This document shows positions 18,150 through 25,754 of a stretch of 64,000 nucleotides of DNA, in pieces. Position 1 is the first letter of the stretch; every line of letters starts with the position of its first letter. The notes beneath the pieces are model-generated. The model did no database searches. It worked only from the letters and a program-made list of their open reading frames with translations, and was not told the origin of the DNA. This DNA comes from Vibrio sp. ES.051 (lineage in GTDB: Bacteria > Pseudomonadota > Gammaproteobacteria > Enterobacterales > Vibrionaceae), in contig NZ_PDJL01000003.1 in NCBI RefSeq assembly GCF_002563795.1, positions 248,001 through 312,000 on the forward strand, written 5' to 3'. The position numbers and the translations under genes are program-made.

Positions 18150-19685
18150 TTACGATAGGAGCTGCTTAATCGTCAGAGGTGTATCAGTGACTTCTAGCCT
18201 TTGCGCGGCAGTAAGACCTTGTTTGTCCTGATAACATAAATTATGCCAAGCTCTGAATATATCTAAAAGCGGTAAAATGCCAGCAGGTCGCAATTTGCGA
18301 CGAGGCTCGTTAATGAAACTCTCAAAAAGAATCTGAAAACGGTTCTGATAAAACTGTACGTGTTGAGTGGTTGCGGTATTAAACCATTTTTCAGGCTCGT
18401 TTTGGTCGCCAGCGAGATAACAAATGCCTTTATTGATGCGGCGTTGTTCTGAGCCATCACTTTGGCTTGAAATTGCCCAACGGTCTCGCCACCAACTCAT
18501 GTAGGCAATATCCACCTTGCCAAAAGGAATGGTCATGTCCCAATGTGCATCTTCTTCAACATACATAAGATCGACGTTTCTCTCTTGAATGCGAGATAAA
18601 CAAACACTTAACGCTGCAGAACGAAGTAATGGATCTTGTGGCATATAGATAGATACGCGCTTATTTGGGCTACACATATCAAGTACATGTAAGTAGTGTG
18701 CGTACGATGTGTAAGGTGGACGAATCAGTGCTCCTTTCGAGGGGTAGTGGAATACAGAAAGGTTACCTAGTGGGTCTTCAACATTGCCACGCGCTAATAT
18801 TGTTTGATATTTCTGATCGATACGTTCACGAAGTTTCTTTGAAGATTCGACGGGAGGCTCACTTGCTTCTGCTGTGTAACCTTGAGACACAAAACGAGAT
18901 ACCTCGTCATATGGATTATGATCGAGCGTCGCAATTGGCTCTTCATGGGCAGAGTAATTCACATGTTGGCAGAGTATGTAGCCAGAATGGGCTTCACCAG
19001 AGGCTATCCAGTATACGCCGTTGTTGCTGTTCGGCTGCAGAGCGACATAGTTAGAAGCCAGTTCATAGTGCCCAGCGTGGTTTACCCATCGTGCATCAAT
19101 CGTCGCGAGCTTACGACGGCAGCGACTCGCAATATGGTCAACATGATCGTAAAACGTTTTGGGGTTGATGCTGAGCTTACGGCAGATCTCGCGTACCGAG
19201 TAACCAGTGAACAACAAGCCCATTAAATTTTCTTGGAATTGCAGCTTTTTGTTTGCGCCGGACCATTTATCGACAAAAGTACTTTGGCAAGCTTTGCAGC
19301 GGTAACGTTGACGGTCGCCACTGTAACCAAAAGCGTGGTAGAGGTGTTTGTGTGTATGGACAGACAATCCGAAATTGTCGCAATCATCATTACGACAGGC
19401 AGGTAATCCATCACTATGGAAGAGTCTGAGACGATGCAGTTCGTTTACAACATCGCGATTATTAAGTAAGGGGGGGAAAGATCCGCATTCACGACAGACC
19501 ATCGCCGGACGTTTAGGGTTAGCATGTTGCAGAACGTAACGCTTTGCATCACTCAATCCAAAGTTGTCACACGCCAATGTTTTACAAAAGTTGAGTTGTA
19601 ACCCATCTGCGTCTTTTGGCAGTTTGCCGTTAGACACAATCGCCCCCTCGGGATAATTAGGCAGCCAGTCTAGAGCCAGCTGCAA
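18150..19685 (-). CDS. Transposase-like zinc-ribbon/HTH protein, possibly domesticated
   Basis: A 511-residue protein. Two zinc-ribbon-like Cys clusters are seen in the N-terminal quarter, each with the motif CDNFGLS near the first Cys pair and closed by CREC (about 60-65) or CKAC (about 130-135, in YRCKACQSTFVDKWSG). The latter resembles the zinc finger of IS1-type InsA proteins. A helix-turn-helix follows (TGYSVREICRKLSINPKTFYDHV). The remaining 330 residues carry no clear DDE triad. No terminal inverted repeats or target duplication are evident around the gene, which sits tightly against deoD (14 bp). This fits a fixed cellular gene of transposase origin; its function is unknown. Confidence 0.65.
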   Translation of the reverse strand: MQLALDWLPNYPEGAIVSNGKLPKDADGLQLNFCKTLACDNFGLSDAKRYVLQHANPKRPAMVCRECGSFPPLLNNRDVVNELHRLRLFHSDGLPACRNDDCDNFGLSVHTHKHLYHAFGYSGDRQRYRCKACQSTFVDKWSGANKKLQFQENLMGLLFTGYSVREICRKLSINPKTFYDHVDHIASRCRRKLATIDARWVNHAGHYELASNYVALQPNSNNGVYWIASGEAHSGYILCQHVNYSAHEEPIATLDHNPYDEVSRFVSQGYTAEASEPPVESSKKLRERIDQKYQTILARGNVEDPLGNLSVFHYPSKGALIRPPYTSYAHYLHVLDMCSPNKRVSIYMPQDPLLRSAALSVCLSRIQERNVDLMYVEEDAHWDMTIPFGKVDIAYMSWWRDRWAISSQSDGSEQRRINKGICYLAGDQNEPEKWFNTATTQHVQFYQNRFQILFESFINEPRRKLRPAGILPLLDIFRAWHNLCYQDKQGLTAAQRLEVTDTPLTIKQLLS

Positions 19686-19699
19686 ATTATTACTTATTA

Positions 19700-20410
19700 T
19701 TAGATGTTGATTGCCGTTTCTAGCGCAACTTTCATCATGTCGTTGAACGATTTTTGACGCTCTTCTGAGCTTAGTTTTTCGCCACGGATGATATGGTCAG
19801 AAACTGTTAGGATCGTCAGTGCTTTCGCGCCTAGATCTGCAGCAACGCCGTAGATACCCGCCGCTTCCATGTCTACACCTAAGATGCCTAATTTTTCCAT
19901 TTTCTCGAAGAGGTCGGCTTCAGGTGTGTAGAATAGATCTGCAGAGAATACGTTACCTACTTTTACGGGTACTTGTTGAGCACGAGCTTGGTTTACGGCT
20001 TCTTCTAGAAGACCGTAGTCAGCGATTGCTGCGAAATCATGGTTGTTAAAACGGATACGGTTAACTTTAGAGTCTGTAGAAGCCCCCATACCGATAACCA
20101 CGTCCATTAAGTTTACGTCGTCACGTACTGCGCCACAGCTACCTACGCGGATTACGTTCTTCACGCCGAATTCTGCGATCAGCTCGTGAACGTAGATACA
20201 GCAAGAAGGGATGCCCATGCCGTGACCCATAACAGACACTTTCTTACCCTTGTAAGTGCCAGTAAAGCCAAACATGTTACGAACGTCACAAACTTGCTTC
20301 ACGTCTTCAAGAAACGTTTCTGCAATGTATTTAGCACGTAAAGGGTCGCCCGGCATAAGAACCGTTTCAGCGAAATCACCAGGTTGTGCGTTGATGTGTG
20401 GGGTTGCCAT
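19700..20410 (-). CDS. deoD: Purine nucleoside phosphorylase DeoD
   Basis: A 236-residue cytosolic enzyme that splits purine (deoxy)nucleosides with phosphate to base and (deoxy)ribose-1-phosphate. The ATG at 20410 follows GGAGAG with six bases between and starts [23 protein letters not shown], as in the hexameric DeoD family. The GSCGA active-site loop, the VDMEAAGIY segment (nucleoside sugar binding) and the catalytic Asp in TVSDHI are all present. The length agrees with E. coli DeoD (239). It stands apart from any deo operon here, so it may be a second copy in the genome (inference). Confidence 0.93.
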   Translation of the reverse strand: MATPHINAQPGDFAETVLMPGDPLRAKYIAETFLEDVKQVCDVRNMFGFTGTYKGKKVSVMGHGMGIPSCCIYVHELIAEFGVKNVIRVGSCGAVRDDVNLMDVVIGMGASTDSKVNRIRFNNHDFAAIADYGLLEEAVNQARAQQVPVKVGNVFSADLFYTPEADLFEKMEKLGILGVDMEAAGIYGVAADLGAKALTILTVSDHIIRGEKLSSEERQKSFNDMMKVALETAINI

Positions 20411-20722
20411 AAGTGCTCTCCAAAGTTTTTTTGATAAAACGCCTCTATTATAGAACGCTATTACCAATTCTGTTGAACTTGTCAGTTTTCATTGAGGCAA
20501 TCATATCGGGACGTATAGAGAGTCCTTGAGAGATTAGTCACAAAAACCACGCTTTTAGAAATTATAACACCCATTGATAACCAAATCTGTTGAAAGCAAA
20601 AAGGCAATCGATTTGCTTTTGGGCGATTTGTTGACTATGCACACAAAAACGATATTAAAAAAATCAAAAAGTTTTAAGAAACCGGGGAGAAAAAGCGATT
20701 CTAAGAAAATAAAACGATTAAA
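20411..20722. other. Intergenic region between deoD and the photolyase operon
   Basis: About 310 bases of AT-rich sequence between divergent genes, holding the deoD promoter on the - strand. A Lys/Ser-rich reading frame in it has no start-site support or family resemblance and is not called. Confidence 0.5.
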
Positions 20723-20796
20723 TTGTACAATTAATTTTCTTGTACAATCTCAATTGACTTGCTATAAGTTATACAACAAAACATTTTGTATAGGGG
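20723..20796 (+). promoter_or_regulatory. Operator-promoter of the DUF523-merR-phr operon
   Basis: Two copies of TTGTACAA (20723-20730 and 20740-20747) are separated by nine bases. The second overlaps a -35 box TTGTAC (20740-20745) placed exactly 17 bases from a -10 box TATAAG (20763-20768). A 7-bp inverted repeat TATACAA-N9-TTGTATA (20770-20792) covers the expected transcription start. The ribosome site AGGGG follows at 20792-20796. TGTACA-type palindromes of this kind are known binding sites of CarH/LitR-like MerR repressors, and such a protein is encoded as the second gene of the operon. Autorepression is inferred. Confidence 0.7.
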
Positions 20797-20803
20797 TGTC
20801 ATC

Positions 20804-21754
20804 ATGGAATCTTCAATCAAGGTAGGTATCAGTTCTTGCGTATTGGGAGAGCGTGTTCGTTTTGATTCGGGCCACAAAGTCAGCAACTTTGTGACCAAAG
20901 AGCTTAGTCCGTATTTTGACTTTGTTTCGGTATGCCCAGAAGTTGGCGTTGGAATGCCTGTACCGCGTCCAACGATTCGTTTGATTTCCAATGAAGAACG
21001 CGTGGCGTTAGTCGAGACTAAAAACCCCGATAATGACCATACTGACAATATGCTTGCCTACTCTGACAATAAAGTAGATGAGCTGCAAAGCGAGCAATTG
21101 TGCGGTTATATTGTTTGTGCCAAATCGCCAACCTGCGGCATGGAACGAGTCAAGGTTTACAGCAAGAATAGTGCAGCGAAAGAAGGTGTAGGACTGTACA
21201 CCCAAACCCTAATGCAGAAAATGCCTTGGCTGCCCGTCGAAGAAGATGGCCGTCTTAACGACCCTGTATTGAAAGAGAATTTTATTAGTCGAGTATTTTG
21301 TCTTAATGATTTTTATAATTCGATGTCTGCAGAACCGACTCGAGGTAAGCTTATCGACTTCCATTCACGGTATAAATTGACGCTGATGGCTCATCACCCT
21401 GAGTCTTACCGCTCGCTTGGTAAATTGGTGGCAAATGTCGCCAATTATGAAATCGACGAATTTTATAGAGAATATCGCTTAGGGTTGATGAAAGCGTTAG
21501 CTAATCGCGCTAGCCGAAAAAACAACACGAATGTACTGATGCACCTGCAAGGGTACTTTAAACGTTCTTTAACCAAAGAAGAAAAAGAAGAGCTAGCCAC
21601 GGTCATTCATGATTACCGTACTGGTACCTTACCGCTGTTAGCCCCTCTGACATTAATTAAACACTATTTAAATACTTACCCTGATGAGTATTTAGCAAAA
21701 CAGAAATTTTTAGAACCGTATCCGCAGGAGATGAGATTACGTTATGGTTTGTAG
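20804..21754 (+). CDS. DUF523-DUF1722 fusion protein (YbgA-like)
   Basis: A 316-residue protein; the ATG at 20804 follows AGGGG. The N-terminal 150 residues are DUF523 (GISSCVLGERVRFDSGHK, then a second conserved CxxxCPTCGM-like segment AKSPTCGMERVKVY), with conserved cysteines suggesting a metal or iron-sulfur site. The C-terminal part is DUF1722 (YbgA-like: FHSRYKLTLMAHHPESYRSLGKLV). In E. coli YbgA is encoded beside photolyase phrB, and here the photolyase is two genes downstream, so the association is conserved. It may be involved in DNA repair or thiouridine/thiol chemistry; this is not settled. The last 11 bases overlap the merR start. Confidence 0.85.
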   Translation: MESSIKVGISSCVLGERVRFDSGHKVSNFVTKELSPYFDFVSVCPEVGVGMPVPRPTIRLISNEERVALVETKNPDNDHTDNMLAYSDNKVDELQSEQLCGYIVCAKSPTCGMERVKVYSKNSAAKEGVGLYTQTLMQKMPWLPVEEDGRLNDPVLKENFISRVFCLNDFYNSMSAEPTRGKLIDFHSRYKLTLMAHHPESYRSLGKLVANVANYEIDEFYREYRLGLMKALANRASRKNNTNVLMHLQGYFKRSLTKEEKEELATVIHDYRTGTLPLLAPLTLIKHYLNTYPDEYLAKQKFLEPYPQEMRLRYGL

Positions 21755-22547
21755 TTCAGAAGAAAAACTATACGCGATCCGAGATGTCGCAGAAATCACG
21801 GGTGTTAAGCCCGTAACGTTGAGAGCATGGCAGAGAAGGTACAATCTGATTCAACCTCAGCGAACTGAAAAAGGACATCGACTCTACCGACAGCAAGATC
21901 TCGACACCATTTGTGAAGTCCAGAGTTGGCTCGCGAAAGGGATCGCGATTGGGAAAGTGAAAGGGTTGTTGGGTAAAAGCGCTGATGTTGAAATGAGTAC
22001 AGAAACACGCACTCTTGAAGAAGTTGGAACAATGCTTTTCGCACTGTCGAAGTTGAATCGAGGAAAGACAGAGAGCTTACTCGCATCGGTGTTAAAAGAG
22101 TACCCACTAAAACTCGTGATTGAGCAGTTTATTAATCCTATCTTTGATGCTCTAGAGATGGTGAAAGGCTCATTGCGTTCTTTGGAGATGGGGTTATTTC
22201 AAACTTGTCTTATTACTCGACTCGCGCTGGTGGTGGAGTCGGAAAACAAAGCGGCGTCAAAGGGGAAGTGTTTACTGATCAGTTTTGAACAAAATAGAGA
22301 GGCGGAGAGCTGGATTCAAGCTGCCCAGTTATGCGAGCAGGGATATCACACAACATTGATAGATAAAGTCGACGATGTATCCGGATTGGTAGAGCATGAG
22401 GCTGTGAATGACTATCAATTGGTTTATTTACTTTCTAATAAAGCACTTCCTGCAAAACAAGTCGAATCAATAAAAGCGCTTCTCGCACGGTTAGCAGAGC
22501 GAGTTCAGTACTCTGAGGTGATTGAGAAACTTCACCTGACAGAATAA
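21744..22547 (+). CDS. MerR-family CarH/LitR-like repressor lacking cobalamin ligands
   Basis: A 267-residue protein. The N-terminal MerR winged helix (about 8-75; IRDVAEITGVKPVTLRAWQRRY) is of the CarH/LitR/MlrA type. The helical bundle and Rossmann-like C-terminal halves of light-sensing CarH can be aligned. The helix that normally carries the W-x9-EH motif reads ALEMVKGSLRSLEMGLF (136-152), without Trp and with Met for His. The segment normally carrying the cobalt-ligand ExHxxG reads EQNREAES (182-189), with Arg for His. Adenosylcobalamin binding is thus unlikely. It overlaps the first gene of the operon and precedes phrB, and probably represses the operon through the upstream palindromes. 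Confidence 0.8.
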   Translation: MVCSSEEKLYAIRDVAEITGVKPVTLRAWQRRYNLIQPQRTEKGHRLYRQQDLDTICEVQSWLAKGIAIGKVKGLLGKSADVEMSTETRTLEEVGTMLFALSKLNRGKTESLLASVLKEYPLKLVIEQFINPIFDALEMVKGSLRSLEMGLFQTCLITRLALVVESENKAASKGKCLLISFEQNREAESWIQAAQLCEQGYHTTLIDKVDDVSGLVEHEAVNDYQLVYLLSNKALPAKQVESIKALLARLAERVQYSEVIEKLHLTE

Positions 22548-22567
22548 AGCAAAAGGAAGGAGACACC

Positions 22568-23983
22568 ATGATTTTAGTCTGGTTTAGACGTGATTTACGA
22601 ACGTTGGACCACACCGCACTGAAGGCTGCCCTAGATTCAGGACAGCCTGTTGTCGCTTGTTTTATCGCTACGCCAGAGCAATGGCGAGAGCATCATATGG
22701 CGCCGATGCAGGCCGACCTGATCGCTCGTCGACTCGCGTGCCTTAACCAAGAGTTGGCTAGTCTCAATATTCCTTTGTTGTACAAAGAAGTGCCTACATT
22801 CTCTGACTGCACAAAAGTGATTTGTGAATGGACAAAATCATTCGGCATCACGTCGGTCATGGCGAATATTCACTATGAAGTCAATGAACGAGCGCTCGAT
22901 ACGCAGGTGACGGAAGCGTTAAACAATCACAATGTTGGCTTTGAGCTGTTTCACGACAAATGTGTGCATGCACCCACGACGGTTCTTAATAAACAAGGTG
23001 AGTACTTCAAGGTGTTCACGCCTTTTAAGCGTGCATGGTTAAAGCAGTTTCAACGGCTTGCTGTTGCAAAACCTTACGCGCAAAAGGAATTAAATTCAAA
23101 AACCTTGGAGCAGTTAGAGCTGTATCGATTTAATTCAGAGTTCACATTCAGCTATCCCAGAGAATCCAGTGATCATTGGTTGGCTTCCACCAATGATATT
23201 TTAACGCAGTTAAGAACATTCGTTCGTGAGCGAAGTGATTCGTACCAAAGTGAGCGTGATTTTCCTGCTATCGAAGGAACCAGTCAGCTTTCTCCTTACC
23301 TTGCGATAGGGGCATTGTCTCCGAGGCAGTGTATAGCTAGGCTGTACGCCGAAAACCCACAGAATGACCTCACGGAAGGTAAATCAACGTGGTTGAGTGA
23401 AATCATTTGGCGTGAGTTCTATCAACATTTACTGGTGTTTGAGCCAAAGCTAGTAAAAGGAAAAGGCTTTATTGGTTGGGAAGAGCACATTCAATGGTCT
23501 TACGATGAAAAAGCTTTCGAACGGTGGAAAACAGGAAAAACAGGGTACCCTATAGTCGATGCAGCGATGCGTCAGTTAAACCAGACTGGTTGGATGCATA
23601 ATCGCTTACGTATGGTGGTAGCGAGTTTTTTAACGAAAGATCTGCACATTGATTGGCGTTGGGGAGAAGCTTACTTCATGAGTAAGTTGGTCGATGGCGA
23701 CTTTGCTGCAAACAATGGTGGCTGGCAGTGGTCGGCATCAACGGGTTGTGATGGGCAGCCTTATTTCCGTATTTTTAACCCGATAAGCCAAGGTGAGAAG
23801 TTTGATTCTGATGGTCGATTCGTACGTTATTGGGTCCCGGAAATCACAAGTGTTCCGAACAAATACATTCATAAGCCTTGGACTTGGGAAGGATTTTCTT
23901 TACTGGAATATCACAAGCCGATGGTTGATCACAAGACAGCAAGAGAGATAACCTTACGGCTGTTTAAAAGCGCCAAGGAATAG
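22568..23983 (+). CDS. phrB: Deoxyribodipyrimidine photolyase (class I CPD)
   Basis: A 471-residue FAD- and antenna-dependent enzyme that uses blue light to split cyclobutane pyrimidine dimers. It starts ILVWFRRDLRTLDHTAL, the photolyase alpha/beta domain. The FAD and DNA-binding part contains TSQLSPYLAIGALSPRQ, WREFYQHLL, and the strongly conserved WMHNRLRMVVASFLTKDL and DGDFAANNGGWQWSASTG blocks. The length matches E. coli PhrB (472). A strong site (AAGGAAGGAG) precedes the ATG. It is the third gene of the operon controlled by the MerR-type regulator. Confidence 0.95.
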   Translation: MILVWFRRDLRTLDHTALKAALDSGQPVVACFIATPEQWREHHMAPMQADLIARRLACLNQELASLNIPLLYKEVPTFSDCTKVICEWTKSFGITSVMANIHYEVNERALDTQVTEALNNHNVGFELFHDKCVHAPTTVLNKQGEYFKVFTPFKRAWLKQFQRLAVAKPYAQKELNSKTLEQLELYRFNSEFTFSYPRESSDHWLASTNDILTQLRTFVRERSDSYQSERDFPAIEGTSQLSPYLAIGALSPRQCIARLYAENPQNDLTEGKSTWLSEIIWREFYQHLLVFEPKLVKGKGFIGWEEHIQWSYDEKAFERWKTGKTGYPIVDAAMRQLNQTGWMHNRLRMVVASFLTKDLHIDWRWGEAYFMSKLVDGDFAANNGGWQWSASTGCDGQPYFRIFNPISQGEKFDSDGRFVRYWVPEITSVPNKYIHKPWTWEGFSLLEYHKPMVDHKTAREITLRLFKSAKE

Positions 23984-23989
23984 AGTGAA

Positions 23990-24916
23990 ATGCTTAGCAA
24001 AAAGCGATCAATGAGCTTCGCGAAACGAAGCCTGTTATTTGTGTCGTTGTCTCTCGTGAGTGGGTCGTCATTTGCTAAAATGTACGAACTACCAGAGGAC
24101 GGCAGTCGTTTAATTGGTCGTATTGAAAATCATGTAGTGCAAGAGGGCGAAACCATGGCCAATATCGCCAAGCGCTATGATGTGGGCATGCTAGGCTTAA
24201 TGGCCGCTAATAAAGGTGTGGACCCATTCCTACCTCAAGAAGGGCATGTGCTTACTATCCCAACTCAACTCATTCTTCCTAATGTTCCTCACCAAGGCAT
24301 TATCATTAATTTAGCCGAGTTACGATTGTATTACTTCCCGCCAGAAGAAAATATCGTACACGTATTTCCCGTCGGGATTGGGCGGATTGGGCGTGATACA
24401 CCAGTCATGATGACGCGTGTAAGTCAAAAGCGGCCGAACCCGACATGGACGCCGCCATCCTCTATTCGTGCTGAATACAAAGCTAAAGGCATCGACCTTC
24501 CAACGGTGGTACCTGCTGGACCTGACAACCCTCTCGGTATGTTTGCTCTGCGTTTAGCTTACGGTCATGGTGAGTACCTTATTCACGGCACTAACAAAGA
24601 CTTTGGTATCGGCATGCGAGTCAGCGCTGGCTGTATCCGTATGGAGCCTGGAGATATCGAATGGCTGTTCGAAAAAGTGCGTCACGGGGAAGAGGTAAAT
24701 ATCATCAACCAACCAGTGAAAGTGACACTGGAACCAGACAGAAGTGTATTTGTTGAAGCGCATGAGCCATTAACTCGCAGCAATGGTGAGAAAGATCACC
24801 TACAGGTACCTAAAGAGTTAAGGTGGTGGCTAGACGAGTTTGGAAGGAATAATGTGAAAGCGAAGGCGGCAATTGCTGCTCAGAATGGAGTACCAATCGA
24901 AATAACCGCGCCTTAA
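23990..24916 (+). CDS. L,D-transpeptidase (ErfK/YbiS type) with LysM domain
   Basis: A 308-residue periplasmic enzyme. A signal peptide spans about 1-29, followed by a LysM peptidoglycan-binding repeat (about 48-98, starting VVQEGETMANIAKRYDVG) and a YkuD catalytic domain (about 103-235). The active site is visible as His199 in LIHGTN and Cys215 in SAGCIRM. Enzymes of the ErfK/YbiS/YcfS group attach Braun lipoprotein to peptidoglycan. Here an Lpp-like gene is immediately downstream on the opposite strand, 27 bases away. It lies six bases after the photolyase stop and is probably cotranscribed with it. Confidence 0.9.
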   Translation: MLSKKRSMSFAKRSLLFVSLSLVSGSSFAKMYELPEDGSRLIGRIENHVVQEGETMANIAKRYDVGMLGLMAANKGVDPFLPQEGHVLTIPTQLILPNVPHQGIIINLAELRLYYFPPEENIVHVFPVGIGRIGRDTPVMMTRVSQKRPNPTWTPPSSIRAEYKAKGIDLPTVVPAGPDNPLGMFALRLAYGHGEYLIHGTNKDFGIGMRVSAGCIRMEPGDIEWLFEKVRHGEEVNIINQPVKVTLEPDRSVFVEAHEPLTRSNGEKDHLQVPKELRWWLDEFGRNNVKAKAAIAAQNGVPIEITAP

Positions 24917-24934
24917 CAAGTGTTAAGACGCGGT
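24905..24934. terminator. Hairpin between convergent ldt and lpp
   Basis: Two 6-bp helices (ACCGCG/CGCGGT and CTTAAC/GTTAAG) separated by one mismatch, with loop AAGT. The hairpin overlaps the transpeptidase stop codon and lies 9 bases past the lpp stop. Confidence 0.75.
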
Positions 24935-24942
24935 ATTCAGTC

Positions 24943-25197
24943 TTACTTAGTATAAGACTGGGCGATATTGTCAATACGCTCGTTCGCACGCTCTGCTTCT
25001 TCTTGAGCTGCCATTGCTGCTGCACCTGATTTTTGAACGTCAGATTGAAGAGATTGTACATCTTGGCTTAGTTGGCTAACTTGGTTGCTTAGTTCGTCTA
25101 GTTTTGCTGCATTTGCTGTTACTGCTTCATCAGAAGAAGCACAACCTGCGAGTAGAAATACTGAAGTTGCTGCAGCTGCGATCAACGTTTTGTTCAT
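24943..25197 (-). CDS. lpp: Major outer-membrane (Braun-type) lipoprotein Lpp
   Basis: An 84-residue prolipoprotein. The signal ends in the lipobox LLAGC (Cys19), so the mature protein is lipid-anchored in the outer membrane. The rest is a continuous coiled coil with heptad Leu/Val (LDELSNQVSQLSQDVQSLQS). It ends YTK, whose terminal Lys is the residue normally joined to peptidoglycan, as in E. coli Lpp (YRK). GGAG lies upstream of the ATG. It is convergent with the L,D-transpeptidase that probably makes this linkage. Confidence 0.9.
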   Translation of the reverse strand: MNKTLIAAAATSVFLLAGCASSDEAVTANAAKLDELSNQVSQLSQDVQSLQSDVQKSGAAAMAAQEEAERANERIDNIAQSYTK

Positions 25198-25742
25198 ATA
25201 AGAACTCCTTGCTTATAGTGAAAGTCCCACTACTAACGATTATTTATACAGTAGCGAGGTTGAATTATGGGTACATTTTATCAGTATATGGTGTAGCAAA
25301 AGTCAAAAAAATCCAAGAATTTCATGGAGTACCTGACGTTAACTTTTACCTGAGCATAACAAACGAAAGTGATTTGTCTTCCCTTTTGCCAACACAACAG
25401 CTTATAACAGGTGTTTTGCCACGTTCCTGATATCAATAATTTAGACGATATTGGCCCAAATGAAAGTTTCTAGCCTCAAATAGCTGTAAATCGCACAATT
25501 TTTAAGGTTTGATCGGCGTTTTGACGAGCATTACTTTATTGGTTGATGACTAAGCTAACAGTACTGAAGGGATTTGTTGTTTGTTACTGAGACGCAGGTT
25601 TTCTCTTATTTTCACTACGATGAATTAGTTTGTGTGATCTCTATCTATACTCCTACGATTTGCGGTATTATATCGCGCTTTTATTTTTTGCTGCGTTAGA
25701 GCGGAAACGACACTACAGAGCGCTCAGACGCTGACTGATTTA
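25198..25742. other. Long intergenic region between lpp and helicase genes
   Basis: About 550 bases between divergent genes. It should contain the lpp promoter and a long leader for the helicase gene (a possible -10 TATTATAT near 25665). DEAD-box helicase mRNAs often have long regulatory 5' leaders, but I see no clear hairpin or RNA gene. No ORF is supported. Confidence 0.5.
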
Positions 25743-25754
25743 TTGGAGAACACT

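Noticed and set aside
18150..19685. Annotation as an active insertion sequence
   Set aside because: No terminal inverted repeats or direct repeats were seen around the gene and it is fitted tightly into its neighbours.
20574..20825. 83-codon Lys/Ser-rich reading frame upstream of the DUF523 gene
   Set aside because: It starts without a ribosome site, is compositionally like AT-rich non-coding DNA, and runs through the well-defined promoter and operators.
25104..25430. 108-codon frame antisense to lpp and into the intergenic region
   Set aside because: Its first part is the shadow of lpp and the rest shows no signal, domain or ribosome site.
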